Part shown: in pieces, positions 52,433 through 61,854 of the stretch
Layout: each line of letters opens with the position of its first letter
Numbering within the stretch: position 1 is the stretch's first letter
Assembly: GCF_000156335.1 (NCBI RefSeq)
Contig: NZ_DS999213.1
Coordinates: forward strand, 821,549-885,548
Length of the DNA stretch: 64,000 nucleotides
DNA from: Roseobacter sp. GAI101
GTDB taxonomy: Bacteria > Pseudomonadota > Alphaproteobacteria > Rhodobacterales > Rhodobacteraceae
Direction of reading: 5' to 3'
Made by a program: the position numbers and the translations under genes
Notes under the pieces: model-generated
The model's input: the letters and a program-made list of their open reading frames with translations, nothing else
The model's database searches: none
Told to the model about the DNA's origin: nothing

Positions 52433-53023
52433 TCAAACTACTCCTTGTGCTGCGATGCCAATGATCGACAGCAGAAAGCTTAGACCGAGCACGATCATCA
52501 GCATGGCAATCAGCAGAGTCCCGAAGGCCCGCCCGAGGGTCGGAAACCGGAATGCTGCTGCGATAAAATTAACCAGGATCCACAGCCCGATGATCCCGGT
52601 CGCAAGCGAGAAGATCAACGAAATCCCCGGTGCCACGAACATCAGAACAAAGATCACCACCTGCGCGAGGATCCGCAGCACCTGAAGGAACACGACCAAG
52701 GCCAGAATGTCGCCCAAATCGCCCTTGCCGCCGATGGCGCGCCCTGTCCAGTACAAACCATGGGTCGTGATGACCAAGACGCCGGCCAGCAGGACAAACA
52801 TCGCCAGCGGGCTGGTAAAGAACTCAGGCATGCCGGGGGTCGGCTGCAAGGTGATGCTGAGCGAAAATATCAGCGTGTTCACCGCAGCGGCCAGCGCGAG
52901 TGCCGTCCACAATGTTTCGCGGTCCAGACGCCAGCCGATGATCTGTTCGGCGGCTTGGCGCGGATTGCGCAGGCTAAGGACGACCAGTTCGGTCAGCAGA
53001 GTGCGCAAATCGGTGCCAGTCAT
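52433..53023 (-). CDS. YIP1-family membrane protein (second of pair)
   Basis: A 196-residue protein with five hydrophobic helices in the YIP1 layout. The N-terminus S-L-R-N-P-R-Q-A-A-E-Q-I-I-G-W-R-L is the usual short cytoplasmic part. Function unknown. Its ATG overlaps the stop of the other YIP1 gene (53020-53023), and sufS starts one base after its own stop. Confidence 0.82.
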   Translation of the reverse strand: MTGTDLRTLLTELVVLSLRNPRQAAEQIIGWRLDRETLWTALALAAAVNTLIFSLSITLQPTPGMPEFFTSPLAMFVLLAGVLVITTHGLYWTGRAIGGKGDLGDILALVVFLQVLRILAQVVIFVLMFVAPGISLIFSLATGIIGLWILVNFIAAAFRFPTLGRAFGTLLIAMLMIVLGLSFLLSIIGIAAQGVV

Positions 53024-53505
53024 GATGTTTGCCTATACGCGACCAGCAAGCCACTGATCCAGAACCATAAAAATACACAGAGCCAGATCAGCCCGACGAT
53101 CTGCAATTCGATACCTGGGCCGACGAACCCAGCCGTCAGCCCGTGCAACAGAACCAGCGGGCTGGAGGCCAGCAAGGCCCAGAACAGCGCAAGACGGGTG
53201 TTGAACCCGGTCACGTTGCCCCGCAGCACACGCAGGATGATCTGCGTGCCCGCCGCCAGGACATAGAAAATCAGCGGCGCGATGAACAGCCATGCCAGCA
53301 GCGTGCCACCAAGCAGCATGTTCAGATCCGTTCCGCTGATGAACGCCTCGCGGGCGAGACGCGGTGTTTGCGCGACAAAGAAGATCAGGCAGGCCACCAT
53401 GAGATAGATCAGATTGCGATCCTCACGGGTGCCCTGCCCCAACAGCCGCCGGACGACGGCTGCGGGGTTGCGATAGCTTGCAACGATGTCGCGCGTGGCG
53501 GCCAT
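53020..53505 (-). CDS. YIP1-family membrane protein (first of pair)
   Basis: A 161-residue protein with four to five helices and an N-terminus (S-Y-R-N-P-A-A-V-V-R-R-L-L) equivalent to that of its neighbour, so the two look like diverged paralogues. The ATG shares a base with the sufD stop (TGATG). Function unknown; location inside the suf operon is the only clue, perhaps a membrane site for Fe-S assembly, which is speculative. Confidence 0.82.
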   Translation of the reverse strand: MAATRDIVASYRNPAAVVRRLLGQGTREDRNLIYLMVACLIFFVAQTPRLAREAFISGTDLNMLLGGTLLAWLFIAPLIFYVLAAGTQIILRVLRGNVTGFNTRLALFWALLASSPLVLLHGLTAGFVGPGIELQIVGLIWLCVFLWFWISGLLVAYRQTS

Positions 53506-54788
53506 CAGTGCGCGTGCCGCTCAAGCCAGTCGGCAAGCCGTCCGGTGATTTCTTCACGCAGGGTTTCGTCTTCGACTTCGGTCACAGCCTCGGCCAGAAA
53601 CGCAAGCGTCAGCAGATCGGTCGCTGCCCCGTGCGGCACACCGCGCGAACGCAGATAGAACAGCGCGTCCTCGTCTATGGCCCCCGAGGTCGAGCCGTGC
53701 GAACAGGCCACGTCATCGGCGTAAATCTCGAGCTCTGGCTTGGCAAGGAACTGGCTGTCCTCGTCCAGCAGCAAGGATTGGCTGATCTGGTAGCCGTCGG
53801 TCTTTTGCGCGCCAGCCTTGACCAGAATCTTGCCTTGGAAGACGCCCGTGGCCCCGTTGCGCAACACCTTCTTGAACACCTGACGGCTTTCGCAGTTCAC
53901 CGCGTCATGGGTAACGAAAACCGTATCGTCGTGGTGGAAATCACTGCCATCGCCGACGCAAGCCCCTGCGACTGTCGCATTCGCATCATCGCCGGTCAGT
54001 TCGATCACGCAATCATTGCGCGTCATCACGCCGTTGGCGGTCAGGGTGAATGACTTGAACGTCGATTCCGTACCAAGCCGCGTAAAGATATGGGTGGCAG
54101 CGCGTTGTTCATGGTCGCGGCCTTGGGCACGCACATGGTGGAAAGCGGCATTGTCAGCTACTTCGACCTCGAGCACACCGTTAAAGCGGGCAGCGACGGG
54201 GCCGTTTTCCAGCAAGGTCAACTCGGCCCCTTCTTCCAGCTTGATGCAATGGTGCAGCATCGCATCGGCCGTCTCGGACGTGCGGCGATAGATGAAGTTC
54301 ACCGGCTTGCTGACCTTGGCAGTCACGTGGATCAGGATACCATCCGGCGCAAACGCTGTATTCAGCGCCGCCAAGGGGCGTGCCACAGGGGACTGACCTC
54401 GGGTTTCCAGCGTACCGTAAAGGTCGCGCGCCCAGTGGATATCAGCCGATGCGTCGGCCAGCCGTTCGATGTTGATCCCTTCTAGCGTCAGATCATCCGA
54501 GGCGTCGGCGTCGAACACACCATCGACAAAGACGATCTTCAACCGGTCGATGTGGTCGAACAACGCGACTTCGTCAGAAACGCGCAGGGCCGCTGGCAAT
54601 GCCTCGGGCTGGATCAACGTGTCGGGGCGGGTGTACTTCCAATATTCGTCGCGCCGCTGCGGCAGGCCCATGGACTGGACCCGCGCCAAGGCATCCTTGC
54701 GCGCCGCGTCGGACCAACCGCCAGACGGCTGGTCAAGCGTGGCGATCATCGCCGCGACAGGAGTTTGCTTCAGTGCTGCTTCGGCCAT
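53505..54788 (-). CDS. sufD: Fe-S cluster assembly protein SufD
   Basis: SufD joins SufB and SufC in the SufBC2D scaffold that builds Fe-S clusters. The 427 residues end in the SufD/B beta-helix block (D-D-V-A-C-S-H-G-S-T-S-G-A-I-D-E-D-A-L-F-Y-L-R-S-R-G), where the conserved His and nearby Cys contribute to cluster assembly. Its start overlaps the sufC stop by one base. Confidence 0.95.
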   Translation of the reverse strand: MAEAALKQTPVAAMIATLDQPSGGWSDAARKDALARVQSMGLPQRRDEYWKYTRPDTLIQPEALPAALRVSDEVALFDHIDRLKIVFVDGVFDADASDDLTLEGINIERLADASADIHWARDLYGTLETRGQSPVARPLAALNTAFAPDGILIHVTAKVSKPVNFIYRRTSETADAMLHHCIKLEEGAELTLLENGPVAARFNGVLEVEVADNAAFHHVRAQGRDHEQRAATHIFTRLGTESTFKSFTLTANGVMTRNDCVIELTGDDANATVAGACVGDGSDFHHDDTVFVTHDAVNCESRQVFKKVLRNGATGVFQGKILVKAGAQKTDGYQISQSLLLDEDSQFLAKPELEIYADDVACSHGSTSGAIDEDALFYLRSRGVPHGAATDLLTLAFLAEAVTEVEDETLREEITGRLADWLERHAH

Positions 54789-55543
54789 TACGCCACCTCG
54801 GCAAGGATATCCGCATATCCGTTGTTTTCGACTTCAAGCGCCAGTTCAGGCCCACCGGTCTTGATGATGCGGCCGTCTGCCATGATGTGCACAACGTCGG
54901 GTTTGATGTGATCCAGCAAGCGCTGGTAGTGTGTGATGACCAAGAAACCACGGCCTTCGGTGCGCAGGGCATTCACGCCTTCGGCAACCAGCTTCATCGC
55001 GTCGACGTCCAGACCGGAATCGGTTTCATCCAGTATGCACATCTTCGGCTCGAGCATGGCCATCTGGAGGATTTCGTTGCGCTTCTTTTCGCCGCCCGAA
55101 AAGCCGACATTGACCGGACGCTTGAGCATCTCTGCGTCGATTTTCAGCTCCTTGGCACGCGCACGCACCACCTTGAGGAACTCGGCAGCCGACATTTCCT
55201 CTTCGCCGCGGGCCTTGCGCTGTGCGTTCACGGCGGTGCGCAGGAAGGTCATGTTGCCAACACCGGGGATTTCAACGGGATACTGGAACGCCAGAAACAG
55301 GCCAGCGGCGGCGCGTTCTTCGGGTTCCATGTCCAGCAGATCCACCCCTTCGAGGGTGGCGGAACCGCCCGTGACCTCATAACCGTCCTTGCCGGACAGC
55401 ACGTAGGACAGCGTCGATTTACCCGAGCCGTTCGGCCCCATGATCGCGTGTACCTTACCGGCTTCGATCTCGAGATCGACACCCTTCAGGATTTGCTTGT
55501 CTTCGTCTTCGAGTTTGACCTTCAGGCCTTTGATGCTCAGCAT
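54788..55543 (-). CDS. sufC: Fe-S cluster assembly ATPase SufC
   Basis: ABC-type ATPase of the SufBCD scaffold, cytoplasmic. Walker A G-P-N-G-S-G-K-S-T, signature F-S-G-G-E-K-K-R-N-E-I, Walker B C-I-L-D-E-T-D-S-G-L-D and the H-loop I-T-H-Y are all present. The 251 residues match the family. sufD follows with a one-base overlap; the upstream pyruvyl-transferase-like gene separates it from sufB. Confidence 0.97.
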   Translation of the reverse strand: MLSIKGLKVKLEDEDKQILKGVDLEIEAGKVHAIMGPNGSGKSTLSYVLSGKDGYEVTGGSATLEGVDLLDMEPEERAAAGLFLAFQYPVEIPGVGNMTFLRTAVNAQRKARGEEEMSAAEFLKVVRARAKELKIDAEMLKRPVNVGFSGGEKKRNEILQMAMLEPKMCILDETDSGLDVDAMKLVAEGVNALRTEGRGFLVITHYQRLLDHIKPDVVHIMADGRIIKTGGPELALEVENNGYADILAEVA

Positions 55544-55634
55544 GGGATGGTCCTTTTCTAGTGCGTCTGTGCTGCAATGGCAGCGAATGGAGGGAATGAA
55601 AAGCCCAAGGTCGGGCTGTTCTCAGTGAAAGAAT

Positions 55635-56441
55635 TCATGCCGCAACTCCCAGCCGCAAGGCCTTGGGAAAGCTGGCATAAAGAGCGTTTCGGCAGACATC
55701 TATACCTGCCTGATAGGGCAGCGGTGCATCGGGTTCCGGCAGATGCGCTGCCGGTATGTCCTCGATCATGACGGGGGCTGGCATGGCACGCCCGACGGCC
55801 GCGGCATAGTCGAGGTATTTCAGCCGCGACTGCCCCACCGGGGCGACCCACGTATTGGGCACACCGTAAGCATCCGCGACAATCAATCCATGCAGCGACG
55901 AGGCGAAAACATGGTCACATGCCGCAATGGCGGCACAGACCTCGCGGGCGTCCCCGCGCGGATCGATCAGTTGGTATTTCGGGTCACTGTCCAAAAGCGC
56001 CTTCAGCATCACGTCATCCATAATCGAATGATGCGGCACGATGCCAATCTTGCCGTTGGGCGTGCGGTCCATCGGCCAGACATCACTGATCAACAGGCCC
56101 GGATCGCCGAAACGATCCACCTCTAGCCCCAGCAATGCGGCGGTGATCGGACCACGAACCAAGGCGATCCTGACATGATCCTTGAACCTCAGGCCGTGCA
56201 CCGCATGCAGCAACCCTGTGCCCCAAACCGTTGGCATCAGGTCCTTTTCTTCAGAATAGGCACGCTTGATCACCTGCAAAAGCGACCCGACGGCCCAGAT
56301 GTCGGCCTTGTTAACGCCGGCATGCACCACCTCGCGGCCCGACACATGGGCCAGCACCACAGGGCTGATGGCGTCCCCGAAGTTCGGGACCGCCTTCCAC
56401 CAATGCAAGCGCAGGGGTGTGGTGTCTGCCGCAACCGTCAT
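55635..56441 (-). CDS. Polysaccharide pyruvyl-transferase-like protein inside the suf operon
   Basis: A 268-residue protein of the polysaccharide pyruvyl transferase fold: N-F-G-D-A-I-S-P near the start, G-D-P-G-L-L and A-S-S-L-H-G-L-I-V-A-D-A-Y-G, the conserved S-L-H-G-x-I-x-A motif. Such enzymes add ketal pyruvate to surface glycans. Its place between ybjQ and sufC, one-base overlap with ybjQ, is unexpected for an Fe-S operon. The 91 bases between it and sufC hold no gene. Confidence 0.85.
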   Translation of the reverse strand: MTVAADTTPLRLHWWKAVPNFGDAISPVVLAHVSGREVVHAGVNKADIWAVGSLLQVIKRAYSEEKDLMPTVWGTGLLHAVHGLRFKDHVRIALVRGPITAALLGLEVDRFGDPGLLISDVWPMDRTPNGKIGIVPHHSIMDDVMLKALLDSDPKYQLIDPRGDAREVCAAIAACDHVFASSLHGLIVADAYGVPNTWVAPVGQSRLKYLDYAAAVGRAMPAPVMIEDIPAAHLPEPDAPLPYQAGIDVCRNALYASFPKALRLGVAA

Positions 56442-56755
56442 CAGCCGAGCCGCACCGCCGTACCGGAGACCGACACCAGCATCATGCTGTCGCCGATGAT
56501 CTCGTAATCGATATCAATGCCCACGACCGCATCGGCCCCTTTGGCGCCTGCTTCGGATTCAAGTTCCGCCATGGCAGCCGCGCGGGCATCGCGCAGCTTG
56601 TTTTCGTACTGGCCGGACCGGCCCCCGACGATATCGGTCACCCGCGCGAACATGTCGCGCACGAAATTGGCCCCCATGATCGCCTCGCCGACGACAATGC
56701 CCTGATAGGCGGTCACGGTACGGCCTTCGATGGATGGTGTTGTGCTCAGGATCAT
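56441..56755 (-). CDS. YbjQ/DUF74 heavy-metal-binding-domain protein
   Basis: A 104-residue YbjQ-family protein ([33 protein letters not shown]), which forms small pentameric barrels of unclear function, often called heavy-metal-binding. ATG 56755 gives the normal family length; the longer frame upstream overlaps another gene. The ATG overlaps the preceding 63-residue gene (ATGA). Confidence 0.9.
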   Translation of the reverse strand: MILSTTPSIEGRTVTAYQGIVVGEAIMGANFVRDMFARVTDIVGGRSGQYENKLRDARAAAMAELESEAGAKGADAVVGIDIDYEIIGDSMMLVSVSGTAVRLG

Positions 56756-56943
56756 TCGTCTTTCCCCTTGCGCAACACAACCAGCGCGACACGGATCGCG
56801 GCATAGATCATCGCAAAGATCAGCATCGAAGGCAGCGTCGATTTGAACGCCTCCAGCGACAGTCCACCTGCCCTGAAGAACGTCATCAACACCCAGAACA
56901 CCAGTACGGCGACGGCCACGTCCCATGTCAGCTTGCGCATCAT
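56752..56943 (-). CDS. 63-residue membrane protein in the suf operon
   Basis: A small protein with two probable helices ([13 protein letters not shown] about 10-22; [16 protein letters not shown] about 39-54) and a basic C-terminus. No family recognised. It starts 6 bases after the sufB stop and overlaps ybjQ, so it is translated with the operon. Confidence 0.78.
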   Translation of the reverse strand: MMRKLTWDVAVAVLVFWVLMTFFRAGGLSLEAFKSTLPSMLIFAMIYAAIRVALVVLRKGKDE

Positions 56944-56949
56944 GTCAAA

Positions 56950-58464
56950 TTACCCCACGGACCCTTCAAGCGAGATCGCCACAAGCGCCTGCGCTTCCAT
57001 CGCGAATTCCATCGGCAGCGCTTGCAGCACGTCCTTGCAGAACCCGTTTACGACCAGGGCAACGGCCTCTTCCTCGTCCATGCCCCGGCTGCGGCAATAG
57101 AACAGCTGATCGTCATCCACCTTGGATGTCGTCGCCTCGTGTTCGACACGGCTGCTGTTATTCTTGACCTCGATGTACGGCACGGTATGCGCCCCGCATT
57201 CAGAGCCGATCAGCAAGCTGTCGCATTGCGTATAGTTGCGCGATTCCTTGGCCTTGGGGTGCATGGACACCAGCCCGCGATAGGTATTCTGCGCCTTGCC
57301 TGCCGATATCCCCTTGGACACGATCCGCGACTTTGTGCGCTTGCCGAGGTGGATCATCTTGGTGCCGGTATCGGCCTGCTGCATGTTGTTGGCGATGGCG
57401 ATCGAATAGAATTCGCCCTGGCTGTCGTCGCCGCGCAGAATGCAGGACGGGTATTTCCACGTCACGGCAGAGCCGGTTTCGACCTGCGTCCACATCACCT
57501 TGGCCCGGTCGCCCCGACAATCGGCGCGCTTGGTCACAAAGTTATAGATGCCGCCCTTGCCATTCTCATCACCGGGATACCAGTTCTGAACGGTCGAGTA
57601 TTTCACCTCGGCGTCTTCTTCGATGATGATTTCGACCACGGCAGCATGCAGCTGCGACTCGTCGCGCTGCGGTGCCGTACAGCCCTCAAGGTAGGACACA
57701 TAGGACCCCTTGTCGGCAATGATCAGCGTACGTTCGAACTGGCCTGTGTTTTCCGCATTGATGCGGAAATAGGTGGACAGTTCCATCGGGCAGCGCACAC
57801 CCGGCGGCACATAGACAAACGACCCATCGGAAAACACTGCCGAATTCAGCGTGGCATAGAAGTTATCATTCACCGGCACGACCGAACCGAGGTATTTCTT
57901 GACCAGTTCAGGATGATCCCGGATCGCTTCGGAGATCGAGCAAAAGATCACCCCCGCCGCTTTGAGCTCCTTTTGAAAGGTCGTGCCGACGGAAACGGAA
58001 TCGAACACCGCATCCACCGCGACCTTGCGCGGTGCATCGGTCAATTCCTCTGCGCCCTCGACACCGGCCAGTAGCATCTGCTCCTTCAAGGGGATACCCA
58101 GCTTGGCGTAGGTCGCCAACAGCTTTGGGTCGACCTCGTCCAAAGACTTCGGCTTGACGGCCATGGATTTGGGGCGGGCATAGTAATACTGCTCCTGAAA
58201 GTCGATCTTGGGATAATCGACCATCGCCCAGTCAGGTTCATTCTTGGTCAGCCAGCGTTGATACGCGGCCAAACGCCATTCCAGCATCCATTCAGGCTCT
58301 TCGTTCTTGCCCGAGATCAGCTTGACGATGTCCTCGTTCAGACCCAGCGGGGCATAATCCATCTCGATGTCAGTGGACCAGCCATGCTTGTAGGCACCAC
58401 CGACTTCGCGCACCGCATCTACTGTCTCTTGATCGACGCCGTCTTTTACAATTGTAGTGTCCAC
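56950..58464 (-). CDS. sufB: Fe-S cluster assembly protein SufB
   Basis: Core of the SufBC2D scaffold on which Fe-S clusters form. The 504 residues carry the SufB hallmark [34 protein letters not shown] and the C-terminal [23 protein letters not shown] place the start at GTG 58464 (GAGAGGAAG upstream); codons further upstream are not conserved. It follows the desulfurase gene by 25 bases. Confidence 0.96.
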   Translation of the reverse strand: MDTTIVKDGVDQETVDAVREVGGAYKHGWSTDIEMDYAPLGLNEDIVKLISGKNEEPEWMLEWRLAAYQRWLTKNEPDWAMVDYPKIDFQEQYYYARPKSMAVKPKSLDEVDPKLLATYAKLGIPLKEQMLLAGVEGAEELTDAPRKVAVDAVFDSVSVGTTFQKELKAAGVIFCSISEAIRDHPELVKKYLGSVVPVNDNFYATLNSAVFSDGSFVYVPPGVRCPMELSTYFRINAENTGQFERTLIIADKGSYVSYLEGCTAPQRDESQLHAAVVEIIIEEDAEVKYSTVQNWYPGDENGKGGIYNFVTKRADCRGDRAKVMWTQVETGSAVTWKYPSCILRGDDSQGEFYSIAIANNMQQADTGTKMIHLGKRTKSRIVSKGISAGKAQNTYRGLVSMHPKAKESRNYTQCDSLLIGSECGAHTVPYIEVKNNSSRVEHEATTSKVDDDQLFYCRSRGMDEEEAVALVVNGFCKDVLQALPMEFAMEAQALVAISLEGSVG

Positions 58465-58489
58465 GATCTTCTTCCTCTCGCTTCGGGCT

Positions 58490-59566
58490 TCAGGCCACCC
58501 GCATCTGGTGTTTCGTCCATTTTTCAATCCATGCATCGGCAAAGCGCAATACATCGTCTTTTGTCGTCTCAAGGCCCAGCGATACGCGGATCGCGCTTGA
58601 CGCCTGGGCCTCGGAGTAGCCCATGGCGATCAAGACCTTGCTTGCCTTGACCTTGCCGCTAGAGCAGGCAGAACCGGCCGATATCGCAAATCCCGCCAGA
58701 TCCATCTGCATCACTTGCGTCTCGCCCTTCCAGCCTGACGTAAGGATGCACGAGGTGTTGGGCAAGCGCGGCCTGTCTTTCCCGACAAAAATAGTCTGAT
58801 CAGTCGCAGCCGCAATAGTCTTTTCTAGAATATTTCTAAGTTGGGCCACTTCGTCCCACCGTCCTGCGGCGACATCCTGCCCGGCCGCTGCGGCCGCGGC
58901 CCCGAATCCGGCTATTCCGATGGTGTTTTCCGTGCCAGAGCGCCGGTTCATCTCTTGCCCGCCCCCGCGCAGCATCGGGACGGGATCATCGGCGGTAAAG
59001 TTGATCAACGCACCGACCCCCTTGGGCCCGCCAATCTTGTGGGCCGACAGGATCGCATAGGACGGCGTCACCTCGCCATAGATGACGGGCATCTTGCCCG
59101 CCAGTTGGGTAATATCGCACACCGTTGAATGATGCGGTGTGCTGCCAACCACCACCCCTGAAGCCCCCAGAATACCCGTTTCGCTATTCGCCGCCGACAC
59201 GGCGCGCAGATGATGCCCCTCAATCGCACCGCCCCCGACCTGCGCAGGATCAAGAGCAACTTCGCTCCAATCCCCCAAACAATCATGTTCCGTCGGCAAG
59301 GCCGAAAACAGCCCCCCATGACGCGCCTTCTGCGCGACGGCCAAGGCCGCGGCCTCCGTTGCACTGCTGGTGAAAATCACCTGCGTGGTCTTGCATCCGA
59401 CAAGCTCCGCCACCTGCGCCCGGGCCCGCTCCACCAACATTTTGGCCGCGCGTCCTTCCGTATGCACGCTTGACGGATTTCCGACGACATCCATCGCCGC
59501 AATCATCGCCGCGCGCGCCTCCGCCCTGACCGGGGTCGTTGCATTATGATCCAGATAGACCCTCAC
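58490..59566 (-). CDS. Cysteine desulfurase (IscS/NifS-like) of the suf operon
   Basis: PLP-dependent group I desulfurase, 358 residues. It has [12 protein letters not shown] Lys in [12 protein letters not shown], and the active Cys loop [11 protein letters not shown]. It is the second gene of the operon, after iscR, and the operon also encodes SufS, so there are two desulfurases in one unit. GTG 59566 with GGAAGG 6 bases upstream gives the N-terminus M-R-V-Y-L-D-H-N; a TTG at 59578 is weaker. Confidence 0.93.
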   Translation of the reverse strand: MRVYLDHNATTPVRAEARAAMIAAMDVVGNPSSVHTEGRAAKMLVERARAQVAELVGCKTTQVIFTSSATEAAALAVAQKARHGGLFSALPTEHDCLGDWSEVALDPAQVGGGAIEGHHLRAVSAANSETGILGASGVVVGSTPHHSTVCDITQLAGKMPVIYGEVTPSYAILSAHKIGGPKGVGALINFTADDPVPMLRGGGQEMNRRSGTENTIGIAGFGAAAAAAGQDVAAGRWDEVAQLRNILEKTIAAATDQTIFVGKDRPRLPNTSCILTSGWKGETQVMQMDLAGFAISAGSACSSGKVKASKVLIAMGYSEAQASSAIRVSLGLETTKDDVLRFADAWIEKWTKHQMRVA

Positions 59567-59584
59567 AGCGCCTTCCAAATGGCT

Positions 59585-59620
59585 AGATATCCCAGGGAGT
59601 TTGAGGGACAGCGTCCCTCA
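59585..59620 (-). terminator. Hairpin between iscR and desulfurase; copy 3 of the dispersed element
   Basis: AGATATCCCAGGGAGTTTGAGGGAC and a stem TGAGGGAC (59602-59609) / GTCCCTCA (59613-59620) lie in the 97-base gap, similar to 761-802. Read on the minus strand it is followed by AAACTCCCTGGGATAT, not a T-run, so it may attenuate rather than stop the iscR transcript. Confidence 0.5.
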
Positions 59621-59663
59621 TTCCCTAACAAAAATAATCGCGCTTGCGCGCCCGCACCTTCGG

Positions 59664-60125
59664 TCATTCCTCGTCCACCACGGCAAACAGGTTGGGCACA
59701 GCCGGACAGGGTGCCAGTTCATTGGCCACCACATCCGACAGCCGCGTCTGGTGCAAGAACACGTAAACCTGCGCGCTCAACCCCTCCCACAGCCGGTTGG
59801 TCAGGGACTGCGCCCGACTGCCCGACGATCCACCCGAGGCACCTGCCCCCACATGCATCGCATCAACCTTTTCATCCACCGCGCTCAGAATATCGACGAC
59901 ACGGATATCCGATGCAGGCCGTCCCAGCCGGTAACCGCCCCCCGGTCCGCGCACAGACGCCACCAGTTCAGCGCGGCGCAGTTTGACAAACAACTGCTCC
60001 AGATAAGGCAAGGAGATCGACTGCCGCTCTGCAATGTCGCCAAGGCTCACCAGCCCGCCGGGGGGTTGCAGCGCGATATCCGTCAGCGCCACCATCGCAT
60101 AACGCCCTTTGGTCGACAGTTTCAT
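59664..60125 (-). CDS. iscR: Rrf2-family regulator IscR, without the usual cluster cysteines
   Basis: Fe-S-responsive regulator heading the suf operon, 153 residues. The winged-helix part (M-K-L-S-T-K-G-R-Y-A-M-V-A-L, L-P-Y-L-E-Q-L-F-V-K-L-R-R-A-E-L-V-x-S-V-R-G-P-G-G-G-Y) is standard. The C-x5-C-x5-C region of E. coli IscR is replaced by Ala/Gly/Ser (H91-V-G-A-G-A-S-G-G-S-S), and the only Cys in the protein is C140 near the C-terminus. An IscR with a single cysteine and an unusual cluster-binding mode is known from Rhodobacter sphaeroides. The start ATG 60125 gives the conserved N-terminus. Confidence 0.93.
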   Translation of the reverse strand: MKLSTKGRYAMVALTDIALQPPGGLVSLGDIAERQSISLPYLEQLFVKLRRAELVASVRGPGGGYRLGRPASDIRVVDILSAVDEKVDAMHVGAGASGGSSGSRAQSLTNRLWEGLSAQVYVFLHQTRLSDVVANELAPCPAVPNLFAVVDEE

Positions 60126-60225
60126 ATCATGCGTTCCCTTGCCAAAATCGCCAGCTAGATTGACGGCAGCGGTGTTAATGCCTAAGTGCAGTGCCTGATC
60201 CTCAGAAACGCTGGGATCATGCAAG

Positions 60226-60240
60226 TTAGAACCGTTCTAA
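60226..60240. promoter_or_regulatory. Probable Irr box (iron control element) upstream of iscR-suf
   Basis: TTAGAAC-C-GTTCTAA is a perfect 15-base inverted repeat 101 bases before the iscR ATG and 63 bases before the divergent hydrolase ATG. It fits the alphaproteobacterial ICE/Irr pattern TTTAGAA-N3-TTCTAAA in the core. Control of the suf operon by iron through Irr is therefore likely. Confidence 0.65.
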
Positions 60241-60302
60241 GATGTCTTAGGGAATTCGTCAACTATTCCCCTTCATCTTCAGAGCCCAATTTAGGGACGC
60301 CC

Positions 60303-60956
60303 ATGCCCGAGGTTATTTTTCCCGGACCCGAAGGCCGCCTCGAAGGCCGCTACCACCCACAGAAGGAACGCGACGCGCCAATCGCCATTCTTCTGCACCC
60401 GCACCCTCAGTTTGGCGGCACCATGAACCACAAGGTAGTGTATAACATGCACTACGCCTTCTACCGGATGGGGTTCACCGTTCTGCGGTTCAATTTCCGT
60501 GGCGTCGGGCGCAGCCAGGGCGAATATGATCAGGGGATCGGCGAATTGTCCGATGCCGCGTCGGCGCTTGATTACCTGCAATCGATGAACAACAATTCCA
60601 AGCATTGCTGGGTTGCGGGTTTCTCGTTCGGGGCATGGATCGGCATGCAACTGCTGATGCGCCGGCCTGAAATCACCGGCTTCATCTCGGTGGCACCGCC
60701 CGCCAACATGTACGACTTCAGCTTCCTGGCCCCCTGCCCGGCATCCGGTCTGGTAATCAACGGCACCGCCGACCGCGTGGCTCCGCCCGCTGATACGGTC
60801 AATCTGGTCAACAAGCTGCACGAGCAGAAAGGCATCACGATCACGCACCAGCAGATCGAAGGTGCAGGCCACTTCTTTGAAGAGCCGCACATGGACACGC
60901 TGATCACGTCAACCACCGACTACGTAAAACGCCGCCTGACCGAGACCTCTCGCTGA
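60303..60956 (+). CDS. Alpha/beta-hydrolase family protein
   Basis: A 217-residue alpha/beta hydrolase, cytoplasmic. The oxyanion-type start P-H-P-Q-F-G-G-T-M, nucleophile elbow G-F-S-F-G (Ser in A-G-F-S-F-G-A-W), acid in G-T-A-D-R-V and catalytic His in G-A-G-H-F-F are visible. Substrate unknown. ATG 60303 follows AGGGA. The next gene starts on its stop (TGATG), and the iscR operon runs in the other direction. Confidence 0.88.
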   Translation: MPEVIFPGPEGRLEGRYHPQKERDAPIAILLHPHPQFGGTMNHKVVYNMHYAFYRMGFTVLRFNFRGVGRSQGEYDQGIGELSDAASALDYLQSMNNNSKHCWVAGFSFGAWIGMQLLMRRPEITGFISVAPPANMYDFSFLAPCPASGLVINGTADRVAPPADTVNLVNKLHEQKGITITHQQIEGAGHFFEEPHMDTLITSTTDYVKRRLTETSR

Positions 60957-61195
60957 TGGCGGACCAGAACGTCATCGACATGGCAAACCAACTGGCCGAA
61001 GAATGTCTTGCTGTACAACGCGAGACCGGCAATGACCGTTTGTTCATGGAGGTCGCCGGGGTTCTGGGGGCCTCTTCCCAAACCATGGAAGAAGCCTTCG
61101 TGACTGCGATCCGCACACGGATGGCGACGTTTCAGGGCCGTGCGTTTCTGAACAAGGCCCTCGCAGCCCACAAAGCGAAAGAACCCAAGGCATGA
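60956..61195 (+). CDS. Conserved 79-residue protein
   Basis: A small helical, soluble protein (D-M-A-N-Q-L-A-E-E-C-L-A-V-Q-R-E-T, E-V-A-G-V-L-G-A-S-S-Q-T-M-E-E-A). No known domain. It overlaps the hydrolase by one base and the HD protein by four (ATGA, 61192-61195), so the three are translationally coupled. Its role is unknown. Confidence 0.82.
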   Translation: MADQNVIDMANQLAEECLAVQRETGNDRLFMEVAGVLGASSQTMEEAFVTAIRTRMATFQGRAFLNKALAAHKAKEPKA

Positions 61196-61773
61196 CCGAA
61201 CGGCTTGAGCAGCAAATCGCCTTTCTGAACGAGGCAGACAAGCTCAAGTCGGTCAACCGAGGCACGTTGTTGTGTGACGCCTCTCGGGCCGAAAACTCAG
61301 CGGAACACAGCTGGCATTTGACCCTTTACGCCTTAGTGCTGGCCGATCAGGCCGGGCCGGACGTGGACGTGACCCGCGTGATCAAGATGCTGATCCTGCA
61401 TGATCTGGTCGAAATAGACGCGGGCGACAATCCGATCTTTGGCGACTACGATCAGATCGCGATGGAAGCGCAGGAACAGATCGCGGCTGATCGTATATTC
61501 GGATTACTTCCCAATGACTTGGGCGATGATCTTCGCGCAACTTGGGAAGAATTCGAGGCCAACACGACCGCTACCGCCCGCTTTGCCAAATCGCTCGACC
61601 GGTTCCAGCCGCCGATGCAGAACCTTGCTGCGGATGGCGGCAGCTGGGTCGAATACAACGTTACCGAAGACAAGTTCGTTGAAAAAGTCGGCTCGAAAAT
61701 CGCGACCGGCGCGCCGGGGCTGTGGCACTTTGCCCAAAAGAAGGTCTCGGCCTGGTTTGCGGCAAACCGCTAG
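61192..61773 (+). CDS. HD-domain phosphohydrolase (YfbR-like)
   Basis: A 193-residue HD-superfamily protein. Metal ligands are E-N-S-A-E-H-S-W-H (His about 38), L-H-D-L-V-E (His-Asp about 69-70) and a later Asp near A-K-S-L-D-R. YfbR-type members are 5'-deoxynucleotidases; others in this subgroup are uncharacterised. It is the last gene of the hydrolase operon. Confidence 0.88.
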   Translation: MTERLEQQIAFLNEADKLKSVNRGTLLCDASRAENSAEHSWHLTLYALVLADQAGPDVDVTRVIKMLILHDLVEIDAGDNPIFGDYDQIAMEAQEQIAADRIFGLLPNDLGDDLRATWEEFEANTTATARFAKSLDRFQPPMQNLAADGGSWVEYNVTEDKFVEKVGSKIATGAPGLWHFAQKKVSAWFAANR

Positions 61774-61854
61774 GCGATTTCGCTTGGTAACTGCGCGATT
61801 TTCACGCGATCTTCATACAATCTGTGCAACCACTGCCTCCACACAAATGAAATT

